From positions 35,157 to 99,156 of the forward strand of contig JBAQGX010000001.1 in assembly GCA_049288015.1 (NCBI GenBank): a DNA stretch of 64,000 bases, written 5' to 3'. A model generated the notes under the pieces. The model saw nothing but the letters and a program-made list of their open reading frames with translations. It was not told the origin of the DNA and made no database searches. Positions 24,589-33,035 of this stretch are shown here, in pieces (position 1 is the stretch's first letter; each line of letters opens with the position of its first letter). The stretch is from JAKLIN01 sp049288015. Its GTDB lineage: Archaea; Nanobdellota; Nanobdellia; Pacearchaeales; GW2011-AR1. Made by a program: the position numbers and the translations under genes.

Positions 24589-25037
24589 ATTAATTTTTCC
24601 TGTTTTAAGATCTTTTTATGATCATATGCCAAACTCATATTTCTTATTTCTTTTGGTTTAAACCATTTGACTTCTGAAGTTTCATCTTTTGGCTCAGGAA
24701 TCCCTTTTATTTTGCAGTAAATAGGTATACTTATGCTCTGTAAAGGACATTCTTTCATAGGCATGTGCATACTTGCTTTTCCATACTTAATTGGTTCAGA
24801 TTCAACTCCCAACTCTTCTTTTAATTCTCTTTTTATTGTTTGTTCAAATGTTTCTCCGGTTTCTATAATTCCTCCAGGCAATCCCCAGTAATCAGGATAA
24901 CATATCATATTCTTGTCTCTTTTTCCAAGAAGTATTTCTCCATTTGAGTTTCTTATAATAGCTGGGACTCCTGCAATTACTTTTTTATTAAATAGAAGTT
25001 TTATTCCAAATAGTAGGATATGTTTTTGAAGTCCCAT
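24585..25037 (-). CDS. Nudix hydrolase
   Basis: A 150-residue protein with a full Nudix box, GGIIETGETFEQTIKREL then KEELGV, which places the acidic metal ligands correctly. It starts by a membrane-poor basic stretch (HILLFGIKLLFNKKVIAGV). Nudix enzymes cut nucleoside diphosphates linked to another group; specificity is unknown. It is coupled on both sides: 1 base after aIF1A and overlapping the KH gene by 4 bases. Confidence 0.9.
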   Translation of the reverse strand: MGLQKHILLFGIKLLFNKKVIAGVPAIIRNSNGEILLGKRDKNMICYPDYWGLPGGIIETGETFEQTIKRELKEELGVESEPIKYGKASMHMPMKECPLQSISIPIYCKIKGIPEPKDETSEVKWFKPKEIRNMSLAYDHKKILKQEKLI

Positions 25038-25038
25038 T

Positions 25039-25374
25039 TCAGAATTCAGATGTTTCGTCTTTTAGATAGCCTTCTTTTTTTAACCAAGCAATTTGGTTTA
25101 ACCTATATTTTAAGATTATGTCTGCTTTATCCTTGTCAAACTCCCAAGGCTTTACTATAACAACATCTCCAGGACGCAGCCATAATTCTCTTTTTAGCCT
25201 TCCCGGAACTCTGCAATTTCTTGTCTTTCCATCAAGACAATTAACCATCATCTTGTTTCCTCCTAATCTTTGTTCAACAATTCCTAGAATCTCATCGCCT
25301 TTTGGGAGCGGAGCTCGCGAAATGCTTTCTTCAACTTCGCCATTTCGTCCGTTATTAAATTTCTTTCTTTCCAT
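25039..25374 (-). CDS. eif1a: Translation initiation factor aIF1A
   Basis: An OB-fold factor that binds the ribosomal A site during initiation and helps start-codon selection. The 111 residues contain a basic, disordered N-terminus, then the S1/IF1 barrel (ILGIVEQRLGGNKMMVNCLD, GKTRNCRVPGRLKRELWLRP, DVVIVKPWEF) and the conserved end DIILKYRLNQIAWLKKEGYL. It heads the aIF1A-Nudix-KH set. Confidence 0.95.
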   Translation of the reverse strand: MERKKFNNGRNGEVEESISRAPLPKGDEILGIVEQRLGGNKMMVNCLDGKTRNCRVPGRLKRELWLRPGDVVIVKPWEFDKDKADIILKYRLNQIAWLKKEGYLKDETSEF

Positions 25375-25428
25375 GTTCTTAATAAATCAGGGAGAGAGGC
25401 ATTTATAAAATTAAGTAGTCCACTGCTT

Positions 25429-25725
25429 TTATAGTAATACCATAGCAAAAGGAACTCCTTGAATTTCCTTTATACCCTCTTCTAAAATTATTCCATGTCT
25501 TAGTGCAAGTGCAACGGCTTTTCTTCCAACAATATTAAATGTTGCATCTTCACGCATCATTCTGGTTAGTATTATAGAAACCTGTTCTTCAGATAGTTCC
25601 TCACCTTTGTAAAAACTTTCTTTAACATCTAGCTGAAATTTTCCTTCCTCAAATTTCTTCCCAACTAGTTCAGAATCACATATTGCGACAGTATCACGAT
25701 ATGATTTTATAACTTTAACGAGCAT
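25429..25725 (-). CDS. DUF424-family protein
   Basis: A 98-residue archaeal protein of the DUF424 family, recognised by SYRDTVAICDSELVGKKFEE and by the end IKEIQGVPFAMVLL. The family is nearly universal in archaea and tends to lie near translation factor genes, as here between aIF2-beta and aIF1A. No biochemical role is firmly known. It starts 2 bases after the DUF5679 gene stop. Confidence 0.88.
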   Translation of the reverse strand: MLVKVIKSYRDTVAICDSELVGKKFEEGKFQLDVKESFYKGEELSEEQVSIILTRMMREDATFNIVGRKAVALALRHGIILEEGIKEIQGVPFAMVLL

Positions 25726-25727
25726 TC

Positions 25728-25895
25728 TTATTTGATGTTTTTAGCTTGTTCTGCAGATAGAATCTTTGCCATATTTGTTCCACACACAGCGCAAGTTCCC
25801 CTTGCCATGAAAGTTCCCCTACTTGTCTTTTCTAACTTAACATTTTTCATTTCTCTTGATTCTTTACATTTCATACATCTTCCTTCTAAGGCCAT
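25728..25895 (-). CDS. Small zinc-ribbon protein, DUF5679-like, 55 aa
   Basis: The frame from ATG 25895 to TAA reads MALEGRCMKCKESREMKNVK and ends KILSAEQAKNIK. Two CxxC pairs (CMKC and CAVC) make a zinc ribbon. This pattern matches DUF5679, small proteins common in archaea and in candidate phyla. A very good ribosome-binding site (AAAGGAGG in the minus-strand sense, around 25905-25912) fixes the start. It sits between aIF2-beta and DUF424. Confidence 0.85.
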   Translation of the reverse strand: MALEGRCMKCKESREMKNVKLEKTSRGTFMARGTCAVCGTNMAKILSAEQAKNIK

Positions 25896-25964
25896 TTTTT
25901 TTAACCTCCTTTAGTTTTATTATATTTTACTAGAAATTTTCTAGTTTTTTAAAGATTCTTGTTT

Positions 25965-26372
25965 CTATATTTTATTAACTGGACGTTTTGCTCCACATGC
26001 AAGGCAGTGGATAAATGTCATTCTGTCATCTTTTACTAATTCTGTATCTGGTTTTCCGCACTCTTTGCAGAGAACAAATTCTTTTACATAAGATTCAATT
26101 TTCTGATTAATTTTGGCACTTGGAACTTTTTGATTTAAGACTAATCTATCTCCTTCAATCTGTCCTGATGATGCAAGTTCTTTAAGCAAAAATTTTTGAA
26201 AATGCTCTGGGTTTCTTCTTATGTAAGATGCTATCTGAAAAAAATTTGTTAATATTGTTTTCTTACCTTCAAAATGCCCCTCTATTTTTGGAATTTCAAA
26301 TCTTTCTCCATTTCCTTCAGGCTTCTTTATCTTTTTGAATGCCTCATCTAACAGTTTTTCATATGATTCCAT
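25965..26372 (-). CDS. eif2b: Translation initiation factor aIF2, beta subunit
   Basis: The beta subunit of the trimer that brings initiator Met-tRNA to the ribosome. The 135 residues contain an N-terminal helix, the alpha-beta core (ILTNFFQIASYIRRNPEHFQ, FLLKELASSGQIEGDRLVL) and the C-terminal zinc ribbon CKECGKPDTEL with HCLACGAKRPV. Length is normal. It is the first gene of a run of minus-strand translation genes. Confidence 0.96.
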   Translation of the reverse strand: MESYEKLLDEAFKKIKKPEGNGERFEIPKIEGHFEGKKTILTNFFQIASYIRRNPEHFQKFLLKELASSGQIEGDRLVLNQKVPSAKINQKIESYVKEFVLCKECGKPDTELVKDDRMTFIHCLACGAKRPVNKI

Positions 26373-26450
26373 GACTTAATTCTGAACTTTGAATATATAA
26401 ATGTTTTATAGTTCAACAATTCTTATAAACTAATTTCTTTATGGTTTTTG

Positions 26451-27101
26451 ATGAGTGCTGTAGAACATTTGGTATTTGATTTATCCGAAGTTTTAATGAA
26501 TGGGATTATGGATTTGCCAAAAGCCATTGAAGGAGCAATTTATGATAAGGTTCCATCTTTTCGACAATCTTCCTTTCCTTTTGATGTGCATTCAGACTTC
26601 TTTACATTAAAGGAAAATTTCTTGAGGCAATTGTTTATAAGTCAACTTTCTGAAACAGAATTTTTTGGCAATCTCCTAGAATTAAGAAGTTATCCTCTTT
26701 CAGTTGATGAACTAAAAGTTGTAACTAGACAAAATTTTTGGCAATTTGATTATAGTAAATGTACTCTTGAAAAATTAAGATCAAAAGGTTATGATCTTAC
26801 TTTATTTTCAGATCATGCCCGAGAGTGGGTTGAATATATTGAATCTGATTTTCCCATTTTGAATATTTTCGATAGAAGAATCTATTCTTTTAATTCTTTT
26901 TATACTAAGAAAGAACCTGAATCATTTGAATATCTTCTAGAGACGACTTCAATTAATCCTGATAAGACTTTATTTATAGATGATTTCCCTGAAAATATAG
27001 ATAATGCAAAGAAATCTGGGATAAAGCACACTCATTGTTTTAGGGGATATGAACGACTGGTAAGACACTTTAGGGAATTAGAAATAAAAGGGTATTTTTA
27101 A
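26451..27101 (+). CDS. HAD-superfamily hydrolase-like protein
   Basis: A 216-residue protein with the HAD layout: FDLSEVLMNG at residues 9-18, motif II near TLFSDHAREW, a Lys in FYTKKEPESF, and FIDDFPENIDNAKKSGI as the acidic motif. Motif I keeps the nucleophile Asp but has Ser instead of the second Asp, as in haloacid/epoxide-hydrolase-like members. The substrate is unknown. I start it at ATG 26451; a TTG three bases upstream is less likely. Its end overlaps the convergent secreted-protein gene by 4 bases. Confidence 0.82.
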   Translation: MSAVEHLVFDLSEVLMNGIMDLPKAIEGAIYDKVPSFRQSSFPFDVHSDFFTLKENFLRQLFISQLSETEFFGNLLELRSYPLSVDELKVVTRQNFWQFDYSKCTLEKLRSKGYDLTLFSDHAREWVEYIESDFPILNIFDRRIYSFNSFYTKKEPESFEYLLETTSINPDKTLFIDDFPENIDNAKKSGIKHTHCFRGYERLVRHFRELEIKGYF

Positions 27102-28018
27102 CCGGATCCTGGTTCCATTTCCCAGGGATTTCCTCCGCATGCAGGGTCTTCCCACAGACAGGATATTATTTGGCTCCAGCAACACAGCGCAGGCAGTGCG
27201 CATATTGCTCGAGTATTACTCCAAGTATAGCTTGGATACGAAGCTGAAAGGTAAGTTCCATCATTATTGCAGTATGCAGTATCTCCCGCAGTAAGGCCAG
27301 TGTGACCGAAAGGACAACTAAAACAATCTGATCCTGACCAGCCTTGACAAGTTCCCGAACCATCGCAAGCCTTATTTGAGGCGCATGATGTTCCTCTTGC
27401 CAGATAAGATGCTCCCGTACATGTTCCATCACATGCAACTGTTCCTGCATTAGTACAACTATTTCCTCCACAACTTTGTCCTACATTAGAAACGCAGGGA
27501 GAGGTACATACTCCAGAAGAACTACAAGTTTGAGGAGAAGTACATGTTCCACAAGTTCCTCCGCATCCATCACCCCCACAATTTTTTCCACTGCAACTTG
27601 GAGTACAGCAATAAATTCCATCGTTAATTGCTTGTTGCAATGTTTTTCCTGATGTTAAAGTTATTTCAGTAGCAAGGTGACTAGGGTTTGGAATGCTTGC
27701 ACTTGTGTAAGTTAATGGATCAGAAGGACTAGGGCAAAGTTTGTCTGTTGATTGTAATGCGGAAAGAAGAGTCATCTCTCCATCTTTTACTGAGACCCAA
27801 ATTTGATTTGCATTGTGTCCTGGATTTTGGGTAATCCCCGCCGCATAAGTATGACTTCCATCTAGCTCTCCAAGGGTGAGGGAATTCAAGTTTACTGTAG
27901 TACCATCAACACTTACAAATGCTTGGTCTGCAGAATGAGTTCCAGAGGCAATAACCAGAGATATGCATATTCCCATAGATAATAAGATTAAGGAAGATAT
28001 TAGCACACTCTTTTTCAT
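27098..28018 (-). CDS. Secreted Cys-rich repeat protein, 306 aa
   Basis: A signal peptide (MKKSVLISSLILLSMGICIS) starts the protein. Residues 28-140 hold three degenerate repeats of about 45 residues: HSADQAFVSVDGTTVNLNSL, HNANQIWVSVKDGEMTLLSA and HLATEITLTSGKTLQQAI. The second half is very rich in cysteine, including CGGDGCGGTCGTC and several CxxxC steps, and must be disulphide-bonded outside the cell. Aromatic and Gly residues fill the last part. DPANN archaea carry many such surface proteins. Function, such as contact with a host cell, is inference. The gene is GC-richer than its neighbours. Confidence 0.78.
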   Translation of the reverse strand: MKKSVLISSLILLSMGICISLVIASGTHSADQAFVSVDGTTVNLNSLTLGELDGSHTYAAGITQNPGHNANQIWVSVKDGEMTLLSALQSTDKLCPSPSDPLTYTSASIPNPSHLATEITLTSGKTLQQAINDGIYCCTPSCSGKNCGGDGCGGTCGTCTSPQTCSSSGVCTSPCVSNVGQSCGGNSCTNAGTVACDGTCTGASYLARGTSCASNKACDGSGTCQGWSGSDCFSCPFGHTGLTAGDTAYCNNDGTYLSASYPSYTWSNTRAICALPALCCWSQIISCLWEDPACGGNPWEMEPGSG

Positions 28019-28057
28019 CCTAGCAATAACATATTTCTGTTTTTAAATATTTTTGAT

Positions 28058-28681
28058 TTATCCGAGATATCTTACTTTTCCTGGACGAGGTTCAAATATT
28101 ATTCCTTCTTCTAAGAATTTCTGAATTTCTTGATTTATTATTTCTGCGGAAGTTTCTCTATGAGCCATTATTATTTTGTCAACATAAATTCCTCCTTCTT
28201 CTTCGGATTTTTTTATGTCTTCTAATATTTTGTCTCTTATTGCTCCCTGCTCTCCCAAATTTTGAATTTTTAGTATTGGTGCTAATTTTTCAAGTTCAAT
28301 TTTTCTTACAAGAAGATATTTTGGATCTTGCAATCTTACAATTTCCGGTGAAATATAAACTTCATTATTGAAATTTCTCAAAACCCCAATAACGACTAGA
28401 GTTTGTCCCTGACTTAAATTTTCCAATCTATCAATATCATCCCCAAATGCCTTTAGTTTTATTTGACCAGACCCATCATCAATAGTAAGAAAAGAATATT
28501 TTTTCTCTCCTGTGCTGTCATATTTTTCTATTACATTTCCAATAACATTAACTCTTACAATTCTTTTATCTCCAAGTTCCAAGAACATGAATTTGTCTGC
28601 TTCCATGATAGGCTTTCCAACTAGCAAATCTCCTATTCTTAATTTGTATGCTATGTTTCTTTTGAAATCTTGTTGTACCAT
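28058..28681 (-). CDS. RPA-like OB-fold protein
   Basis: I start it at ATG 28681 (MVQQDFKRNIAYKLRIGDLL), 1 base after the mcm stop; the longer frame to 28744 lies inside mcm. The 207 residues hold an OB fold (VNVIGNVIEKYDSTGEKKYS, TIDDGSGQIKLKAFGDDIDR) and a C-terminal winged-helix-like part. This matches RPA32-like single-strand DNA-binding proteins. The tight coupling to mcm supports a replication role. Confidence 0.86.
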   Translation of the reverse strand: MVQQDFKRNIAYKLRIGDLLVGKPIMEADKFMFLELGDKRIVRVNVIGNVIEKYDSTGEKKYSFLTIDDGSGQIKLKAFGDDIDRLENLSQGQTLVVIGVLRNFNNEVYISPEIVRLQDPKYLLVRKIELEKLAPILKIQNLGEQGAIRDKILEDIKKSEEEGGIYVDKIIMAHRETSAEIINQEIQKFLEEGIIFEPRPGKVRYLG

Positions 28682-28682
28682 T

Positions 28683-30728
28683 TTACATCTTCTGGATAAA
28701 TCCCTGTTTTGGTTTAAATATAATACTGTTCTTTTCCAACTCAACTAGAGCATCTCCAATTTCATCTTTACTCATCTTTCCTTCCAATTCTTTTTCTACT
28801 TCTTCTAGGGGAATCATCTTTCCTATTTTTCCTTCCAATTCAGAGATTACGTCTCTTACCGCAAATACTTTGTTTCTTTGTGATGAACTAATTCTATTGC
28901 TAATTCTATCAATATCAAATGTTTTTGATTCATAATCATAACCTACTTGCATAAGATAATATTTCATAAGGTCAATTGCCCTTTTTGAATCTTCTTTTGT
29001 TGCAACACTGCTTAATCTTAATTTTGCAGAAGCTTCCGACATTCTTATAAGTGCTTCAAGTTGTCTTGCTGATATTGGGATGGGTCTCATTGCTCCTTCT
29101 GATGACACAGGAGTGTTTCTTAATTCAACATAGAATCTTTCTATCTCTTTCATTGCATCTTGGTTCAACAAAGGTTTTATTTTCTGTCTTGCATATGCTA
29201 TATATTTTCTAATAATGCTTGTTGGTATAAGTGTTTCTGAAGTTTCACTTTTTGTATGTTCATACAAAACATGAGCTGCAATTTTTTGATCTTTGTCTCT
29301 ATCTGGAATGTCTCTTAATGTAAATATAATATCAAATCTATTTATCAATGTTGGAGGGAGATCAATTTGTTGTGCAACAGGTTGATAAGGATCAAATCTT
29401 CCGAATTTTGGGTTTGCAGCTGCCAGTACAGAAGTTTCACTTCTTAATGTTGCTTGAATATTTGCTTTAGATATTGTAATTGTTTGTTGTTCCATCGCCT
29501 CGTGCATTGCACTTCTATCTTGTGGATCCATTTTTTCAAGTTCATCTATACAGATAATTCCCTTGTTTGCAAGGACCATAGCTCCTGCTTCTAGACTCCA
29601 TCCTCTTAGATATTCATCTCTGACAACAGTAGCGGTCAGTCCTGCACCTGAAGCTGACTTTCCAACAACATATCTCCCTTTCGGAGAGATATCTGCTATA
29701 TAACTTAATGTTACTGATTTTGCAACTCCGGGATCACCTATCAGCAAGATGTGGATATCCCCCCTCTTTTTTTGGCCGTCCGAAAAAATCTTTCTTACCC
29801 CTCCAAATAATTGTAGAATTAAGGATTTTTTTATTTCTTCATATCCCCAGACTCCGGGGACAATACTTTTTGCAAGATTATCAAATAGATGGGGGTCCTG
29901 TGATAGTTCAATTATTTGTCTTTCATCTTCTTCAGAAATATCTAGTTCTTCAAAAGTTTCTTCCAAAGAGATTATATTATTGGTTTCAATTGCAAGTTCA
30001 AATCTTGTTGATACTCCTCCCCCCTGCAATGGAACTGGGACTTCTTTCAAAACTCCTATAACCTTAACTCTGCTTCCCGGGGTTGTTTTTTCTTCCATTT
30101 TAGGTTCAACTAAATCTTCTTTAACAAAAACATTAATTCTCTTTGGTTGTTCTCCTCCCGAAAGGGATTCTGGTGTTTCTTCTATTACTAGTCTTTGAGT
30201 ATCAACCATGTCTTTAGTTAAGAGTTTGAAGCCACCTCTTCTTCCACATGAACATCTCATTGGTTCCCTGAATTTTTTCTCAATTTGTAGTACTGAGAGT
30301 ATAGTTCCGCATGAAGGGCATTCAAATTTTGCATTTACAACCTGGGGACGAACATCAGAAGACTGTTTTATTATACCTTCAAGAATTATGAGTTCGTCAA
30401 GATGTTTTGAACGAAGGTCTCTTATTTTAAGACTTTGTGAATCAGGTAGATTAGTAAGCCTTACTCTTGGTTTGTTTATCAGGCCAGACTCTTCAATTGC
30501 TGTTTCTATAAGGCTTAACGTTTCTTCGGGCATTGCAAGAATTTCATCAGATAATTTGTTTGAAAATTCGGTTATTTTCATAAAATCAAGAAAAATTACA
30601 CTGTTTCCCTTTCTTATTGAATCCCCAAGCTCTTTTTTGTAGAAATCAAAGAAATTCTTGGCTTCAATAATAAGTTCTTCTTTGTTTGACTTTTTTGGCT
30701 CTCTTTTTTCTTCTATCTCTTCTTCCAT
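28683..30728 (-). CDS. mcm: Replicative DNA helicase MCM
   Basis: The single archaeal replicative helicase, working as a hexamer. The 681 residues contain the N-terminal domain with a zinc site (CPSC...CSCGRRGG near 136-167), then the AAA+ core: Walker A GDPGVAKSVTL, Walker B ICIDELEKM, sensor AAANPKFGRFDP and arginine finger LINRFDIIF. A winged helix ends the chain. All catalytic residues are present and no intein interrupts it. Confidence 0.97.
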   Translation of the reverse strand: MEEEIEEKREPKKSNKEELIIEAKNFFDFYKKELGDSIRKGNSVIFLDFMKITEFSNKLSDEILAMPEETLSLIETAIEESGLINKPRVRLTNLPDSQSLKIRDLRSKHLDELIILEGIIKQSSDVRPQVVNAKFECPSCGTILSVLQIEKKFREPMRCSCGRRGGFKLLTKDMVDTQRLVIEETPESLSGGEQPKRINVFVKEDLVEPKMEEKTTPGSRVKVIGVLKEVPVPLQGGGVSTRFELAIETNNIISLEETFEELDISEEDERQIIELSQDPHLFDNLAKSIVPGVWGYEEIKKSLILQLFGGVRKIFSDGQKKRGDIHILLIGDPGVAKSVTLSYIADISPKGRYVVGKSASGAGLTATVVRDEYLRGWSLEAGAMVLANKGIICIDELEKMDPQDRSAMHEAMEQQTITISKANIQATLRSETSVLAAANPKFGRFDPYQPVAQQIDLPPTLINRFDIIFTLRDIPDRDKDQKIAAHVLYEHTKSETSETLIPTSIIRKYIAYARQKIKPLLNQDAMKEIERFYVELRNTPVSSEGAMRPIPISARQLEALIRMSEASAKLRLSSVATKEDSKRAIDLMKYYLMQVGYDYESKTFDIDRISNRISSSQRNKVFAVRDVISELEGKIGKMIPLEEVEKELEGKMSKDEIGDALVELEKNSIIFKPKQGFIQKM

Positions 30729-30836
30729 GAATAAAGGGCAATATAGATGTTTTTATAATTTTATATATAGAAATATATCAAAATTTTCCAACTAACAAAG
30801 CTTTTAAATAAGTTTTATACTTTATTTAGACAACGT

Positions 30837-30958
30837 GAGCCTATAGCTCAGCCTGGCTAGAGCACCGCTCTTATATGATTACAGTTCATAGGAATTGTAT
30901 CTCTCATGGAAGTATCTAAGGGAGGCGGGGGTCCACGGTTCAAATCCGTGTAGGCTCA
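30837..30958 (+). tRNA. tRNA-Ile (anticodon UAU) with 47-base intron
   Basis: Acceptor GAGCCTA pairs with TAGGCTC, discriminator A. D arm GCTC/GAGC, T arm CACGG/CCGTG with loop TTCAAAT. The anticodon stem CCGCT (30865-30869) pairs with GGCGG (30924-30928). Removing 30876-30922 leaves loop CTTATAA with anticodon TAT. Mature length is 75 bases. A TATA-like CTTTTAAATA lies at 30801-30810. This tRNA would read AUA directly. Confidence 0.9.
30876..30922 (+). other. tRNA intron with bulge-helix-bulge splice sites
   Basis: The intron is inserted between positions 37 and 38. The central 4-bp helix is CTTA (30870-30873) with TAAG (30917-30920). Three-base bulges TA|T and GG|A hold the two cuts. Intron bases GAT and ATC continue the stem. 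This is the canonical form cut by the archaeal splicing endonuclease. Confidence 0.85.
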
Positions 30959-30982
30959 TTAATACTTAGAAGGAGGTGAAAA

Positions 30983-31459
30983 ATGATAACAGGAAATGAA
31001 ATAATGGGGATGATGCAAAATTATTTGGGTTCAGTATGGCCTGGAGCTCAGCAATGGGTTTTTCCAATGATTCTTGCCTTTTCAGCGTTTTTTGCATTGC
31101 TTTTTATTGGCCTTTGGATTTATACTTCTATTGCATATTCAGAAATAGCTAGGAAGCTTAAATATAAAAAATCTTGGTTGGCATGGATTCCATTTGCAAG
31201 AAGTGCAATGATACTGCAATTAGGAGATTTTAACTGGGCTTTTGTTTTCTTATGGCTTGTTCCAATACTTGGATGGATTGCAGTAGGCATATTGTTGCTT
31301 ATATCTGAGTGGAGAATATTTGAAAAAAGAAAATATTACGGATGGCTTGCACTTACCCCTTTGGTTGGAGTTATACCTTATCTAATGATTTTTGCGCAAG
31401 CAGCTCATTTAGTAATATTGGGATTTATTGCCTGGCAAGACAAGAAACGTAAAAGATAA
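30983..31459 (+). CDS. Small membrane protein, 158 aa
   Basis: I do not recognise a family. It has four probable membrane segments (around 27-50, 84-105, 118-133 and 135-150) with a basic loop EIARKLKYKKSWLAWIPFAR. The pattern KKSWLAWIPFAR with later GWLALTPLVG resembles small membrane proteins annotated without function in bacteria and archaea. A good ribosome-binding site (GAAGGAGGTG) precedes ATG 30983, 25 bases after tRNA-Ile, so the two could share a transcript. Confidence 0.72.
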   Translation: MITGNEIMGMMQNYLGSVWPGAQQWVFPMILAFSAFFALLFIGLWIYTSIAYSEIARKLKYKKSWLAWIPFARSAMILQLGDFNWAFVFLWLVPILGWIAVGILLLISEWRIFEKRKYYGWLALTPLVGVIPYLMIFAQAAHLVILGFIAWQDKKRKR

Positions 31460-31460
31460 T

Positions 31461-31490
31461 TTTTTACCTTTTTTTATTTTTATTTTTTAG
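31461..31490 (+). terminator. T-rich termination tract
   Basis: TTTTTTACCTTTTTTATTTTTATTTTTTAG follows the membrane-protein stop directly. Archaeal RNA polymerase stops at T-runs without a hairpin, and the next promoter element (ATATTTAAAAAG near 31493-31504) belongs to tRNA-Glu. Confidence 0.5.
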
Positions 31491-31543
31491 TTATATTTAA
31501 AAAGTTATTAAGGGAGGGTTTGTAAAAGGATAATGTCCTTTAT

Positions 31544-31616
31544 GCCCCGATAGTTCAGAGGCCAAGAATGCGGCCCTTTCACGGCCGTGACCCGAGTTCG
31601 AATCTCGGTCGGGGCA
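31544..31616 (+). tRNA. tRNA-Glu (anticodon UUC)
   Basis: A 73-base cloverleaf: acceptor GCCCCGA/TCGGGGC, discriminator A, anticodon stem CGGCC/GGCCG around CTTTCAC (anticodon TTC), T arm with loop TTCGAAT. No intron, CCA not encoded. Its U34 is a likely target of the neighbouring elp3 product and of MnmA. Confidence 0.97.
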
Positions 31617-31631
31617 CTTTTAAGTGCAATT

Positions 31632-32987
31632 TTATAGATATTTTGTCATATAAAATCCTTCTAAATGATAACCTAATTTTTTATAGTACTCCCGTACTCC
31701 GATACCAGAAATTATTGATATTTTCTTAATATTGTGCTCATTTGTGATCTCTTCTGCTTTTTCTAGAAGTTTTTTTCCGAGTCCAATATGCTGAGTTGCA
31801 TTCTTTTCTTTTTCTCCAATTTTAACGGAATGCCCATAAACGTGGAGTTCTCTCACAATAGCATTTCCATTTGCAATTCTCAATCTTAATAGTCCAAATA
31901 AAATATTGTTCTTGTTTACAAATTGAAGAAAGAACTCTTTCCCCTTTGAGGCATTATATTTTATAATATCTAATCTTACATTTGTATCTTCGTTTTTATT
32001 GAAACCAACTTCTCTCATTCTTATTTCTTTTATTTCTTCCTTATTTTTTCTGAAATCATATTCAATATCTTTCCTTAGATCTAATTTTTCAATTCCTTCT
32101 ACCAATTTTTCTTTTGGAAATTCTCTTATTACTCTCATAACTCTGCAATATTCTGGAACTAATCTCATCATTTTCTCAATAATTGCACGAGTTTGTTGTT
32201 CTGTATATGGTTTGAATCCTATTATTTCATGAGTTTTTGCTAAGGGAGAATCTTCGATAATCTGGCATGGATAAATTTTCAACTGATCTGGGCGGAAGTC
32301 TTCATCATCAAAGACTTTCTTGAATAATTGTAAATCTTTTTCTGGATTACTATATGGAAGACCTGGCATTATATGATATCCTACCTTGAAGCCTGCATTT
32401 TTCAAGTTTTTTGTTGCTTCTATCACATCTTTTACTTCATGTCCTCTGTTTGTTTTTTTGTAGATTTCGTCATCAAGAATTTGGACCCCTATTTCAACTC
32501 TTGTAACTCCAAATTCCAGCATCCTTCTTATATCTTCCTCGGAACAATGATCTGGTCGATTTTCAATACACATTGCAATACATCTATGCTCTGCAGTTTC
32601 ATTATTCTTTTTTGCAGTTTCAAGGTCTAAGGAGTTTATTCCATTAAGAGCATCGTAGCATCTTTTTATGAATTCGTATTCGTAGTCTTTGGGATATTCC
32701 AAAAATGTTCCCCCTAAGATTATAATTTCAATCTTTTCAGTAGGATGGCCCATTTTGTTAAGCACATATAATCTGTTTTTAACCTGGGCATAAGGGTCAA
32801 ATTGAAGAGCCAAAGCCCTCATTATTGCGGGACTTTTGTTAGTATAACTTTGGGGTACATATTCTCCTCCAGGACAATAAATGCATGTTCCGTGATCACA
32901 TTTCTTTGGCTTTAGAACAACAGTTAGGGGGGTTACCCCAGACATCGTTCTTACTGGTTTTCTTAGTGTATTTTCCGTTTTTTGCAT
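31632..32987 (-). CDS. elp3: tRNA uridine-34 carboxymethyltransferase Elp3
   Basis: Elp3 puts a carboxymethyl group on C5 of U34, using a radical-SAM domain and an acetyltransferase domain. I start it at ATG 32987 (MQKTENTLRKPVRTMSGVTP); the longer frame overlaps the divergent gene's promoter. The iron-sulphur cysteines are in CDHGTCIYCPGG near residues 29-40. The C-terminal GNAT domain ends ISGIGVREYYKKLGYHLEGF. The 451-residue length is slightly below the usual 500-550. It is divergent from a MazG-like and a Trm9-like gene. Confidence 0.95.
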   Translation of the reverse strand: MQKTENTLRKPVRTMSGVTPLTVVLKPKKCDHGTCIYCPGGEYVPQSYTNKSPAIMRALALQFDPYAQVKNRLYVLNKMGHPTEKIEIIILGGTFLEYPKDYEYEFIKRCYDALNGINSLDLETAKKNNETAEHRCIAMCIENRPDHCSEEDIRRMLEFGVTRVEIGVQILDDEIYKKTNRGHEVKDVIEATKNLKNAGFKVGYHIMPGLPYSNPEKDLQLFKKVFDDEDFRPDQLKIYPCQIIEDSPLAKTHEIIGFKPYTEQQTRAIIEKMMRLVPEYCRVMRVIREFPKEKLVEGIEKLDLRKDIEYDFRKNKEEIKEIRMREVGFNKNEDTNVRLDIIKYNASKGKEFFLQFVNKNNILFGLLRLRIANGNAIVRELHVYGHSVKIGEKEKNATQHIGLGKKLLEKAEEITNEHNIKKISIISGIGVREYYKKLGYHLEGFYMTKYL

Positions 32988-33035
32988 GAATATAGAGATA
33001 AAAAAGTATTTTAAAGAGTTTGCTTTTTGAGATTT

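Noticed and set aside
27166..27471. Alternative minus-strand frame inside the Cys-rich gene
   Set aside because: An out-of-frame shadow with no signal peptide or family feature.
28682..28744. Longer start of the RPA-like gene
   Set aside because: The extension lies inside mcm; ATG 28681 lies 1 base after the mcm stop and fits coupling.
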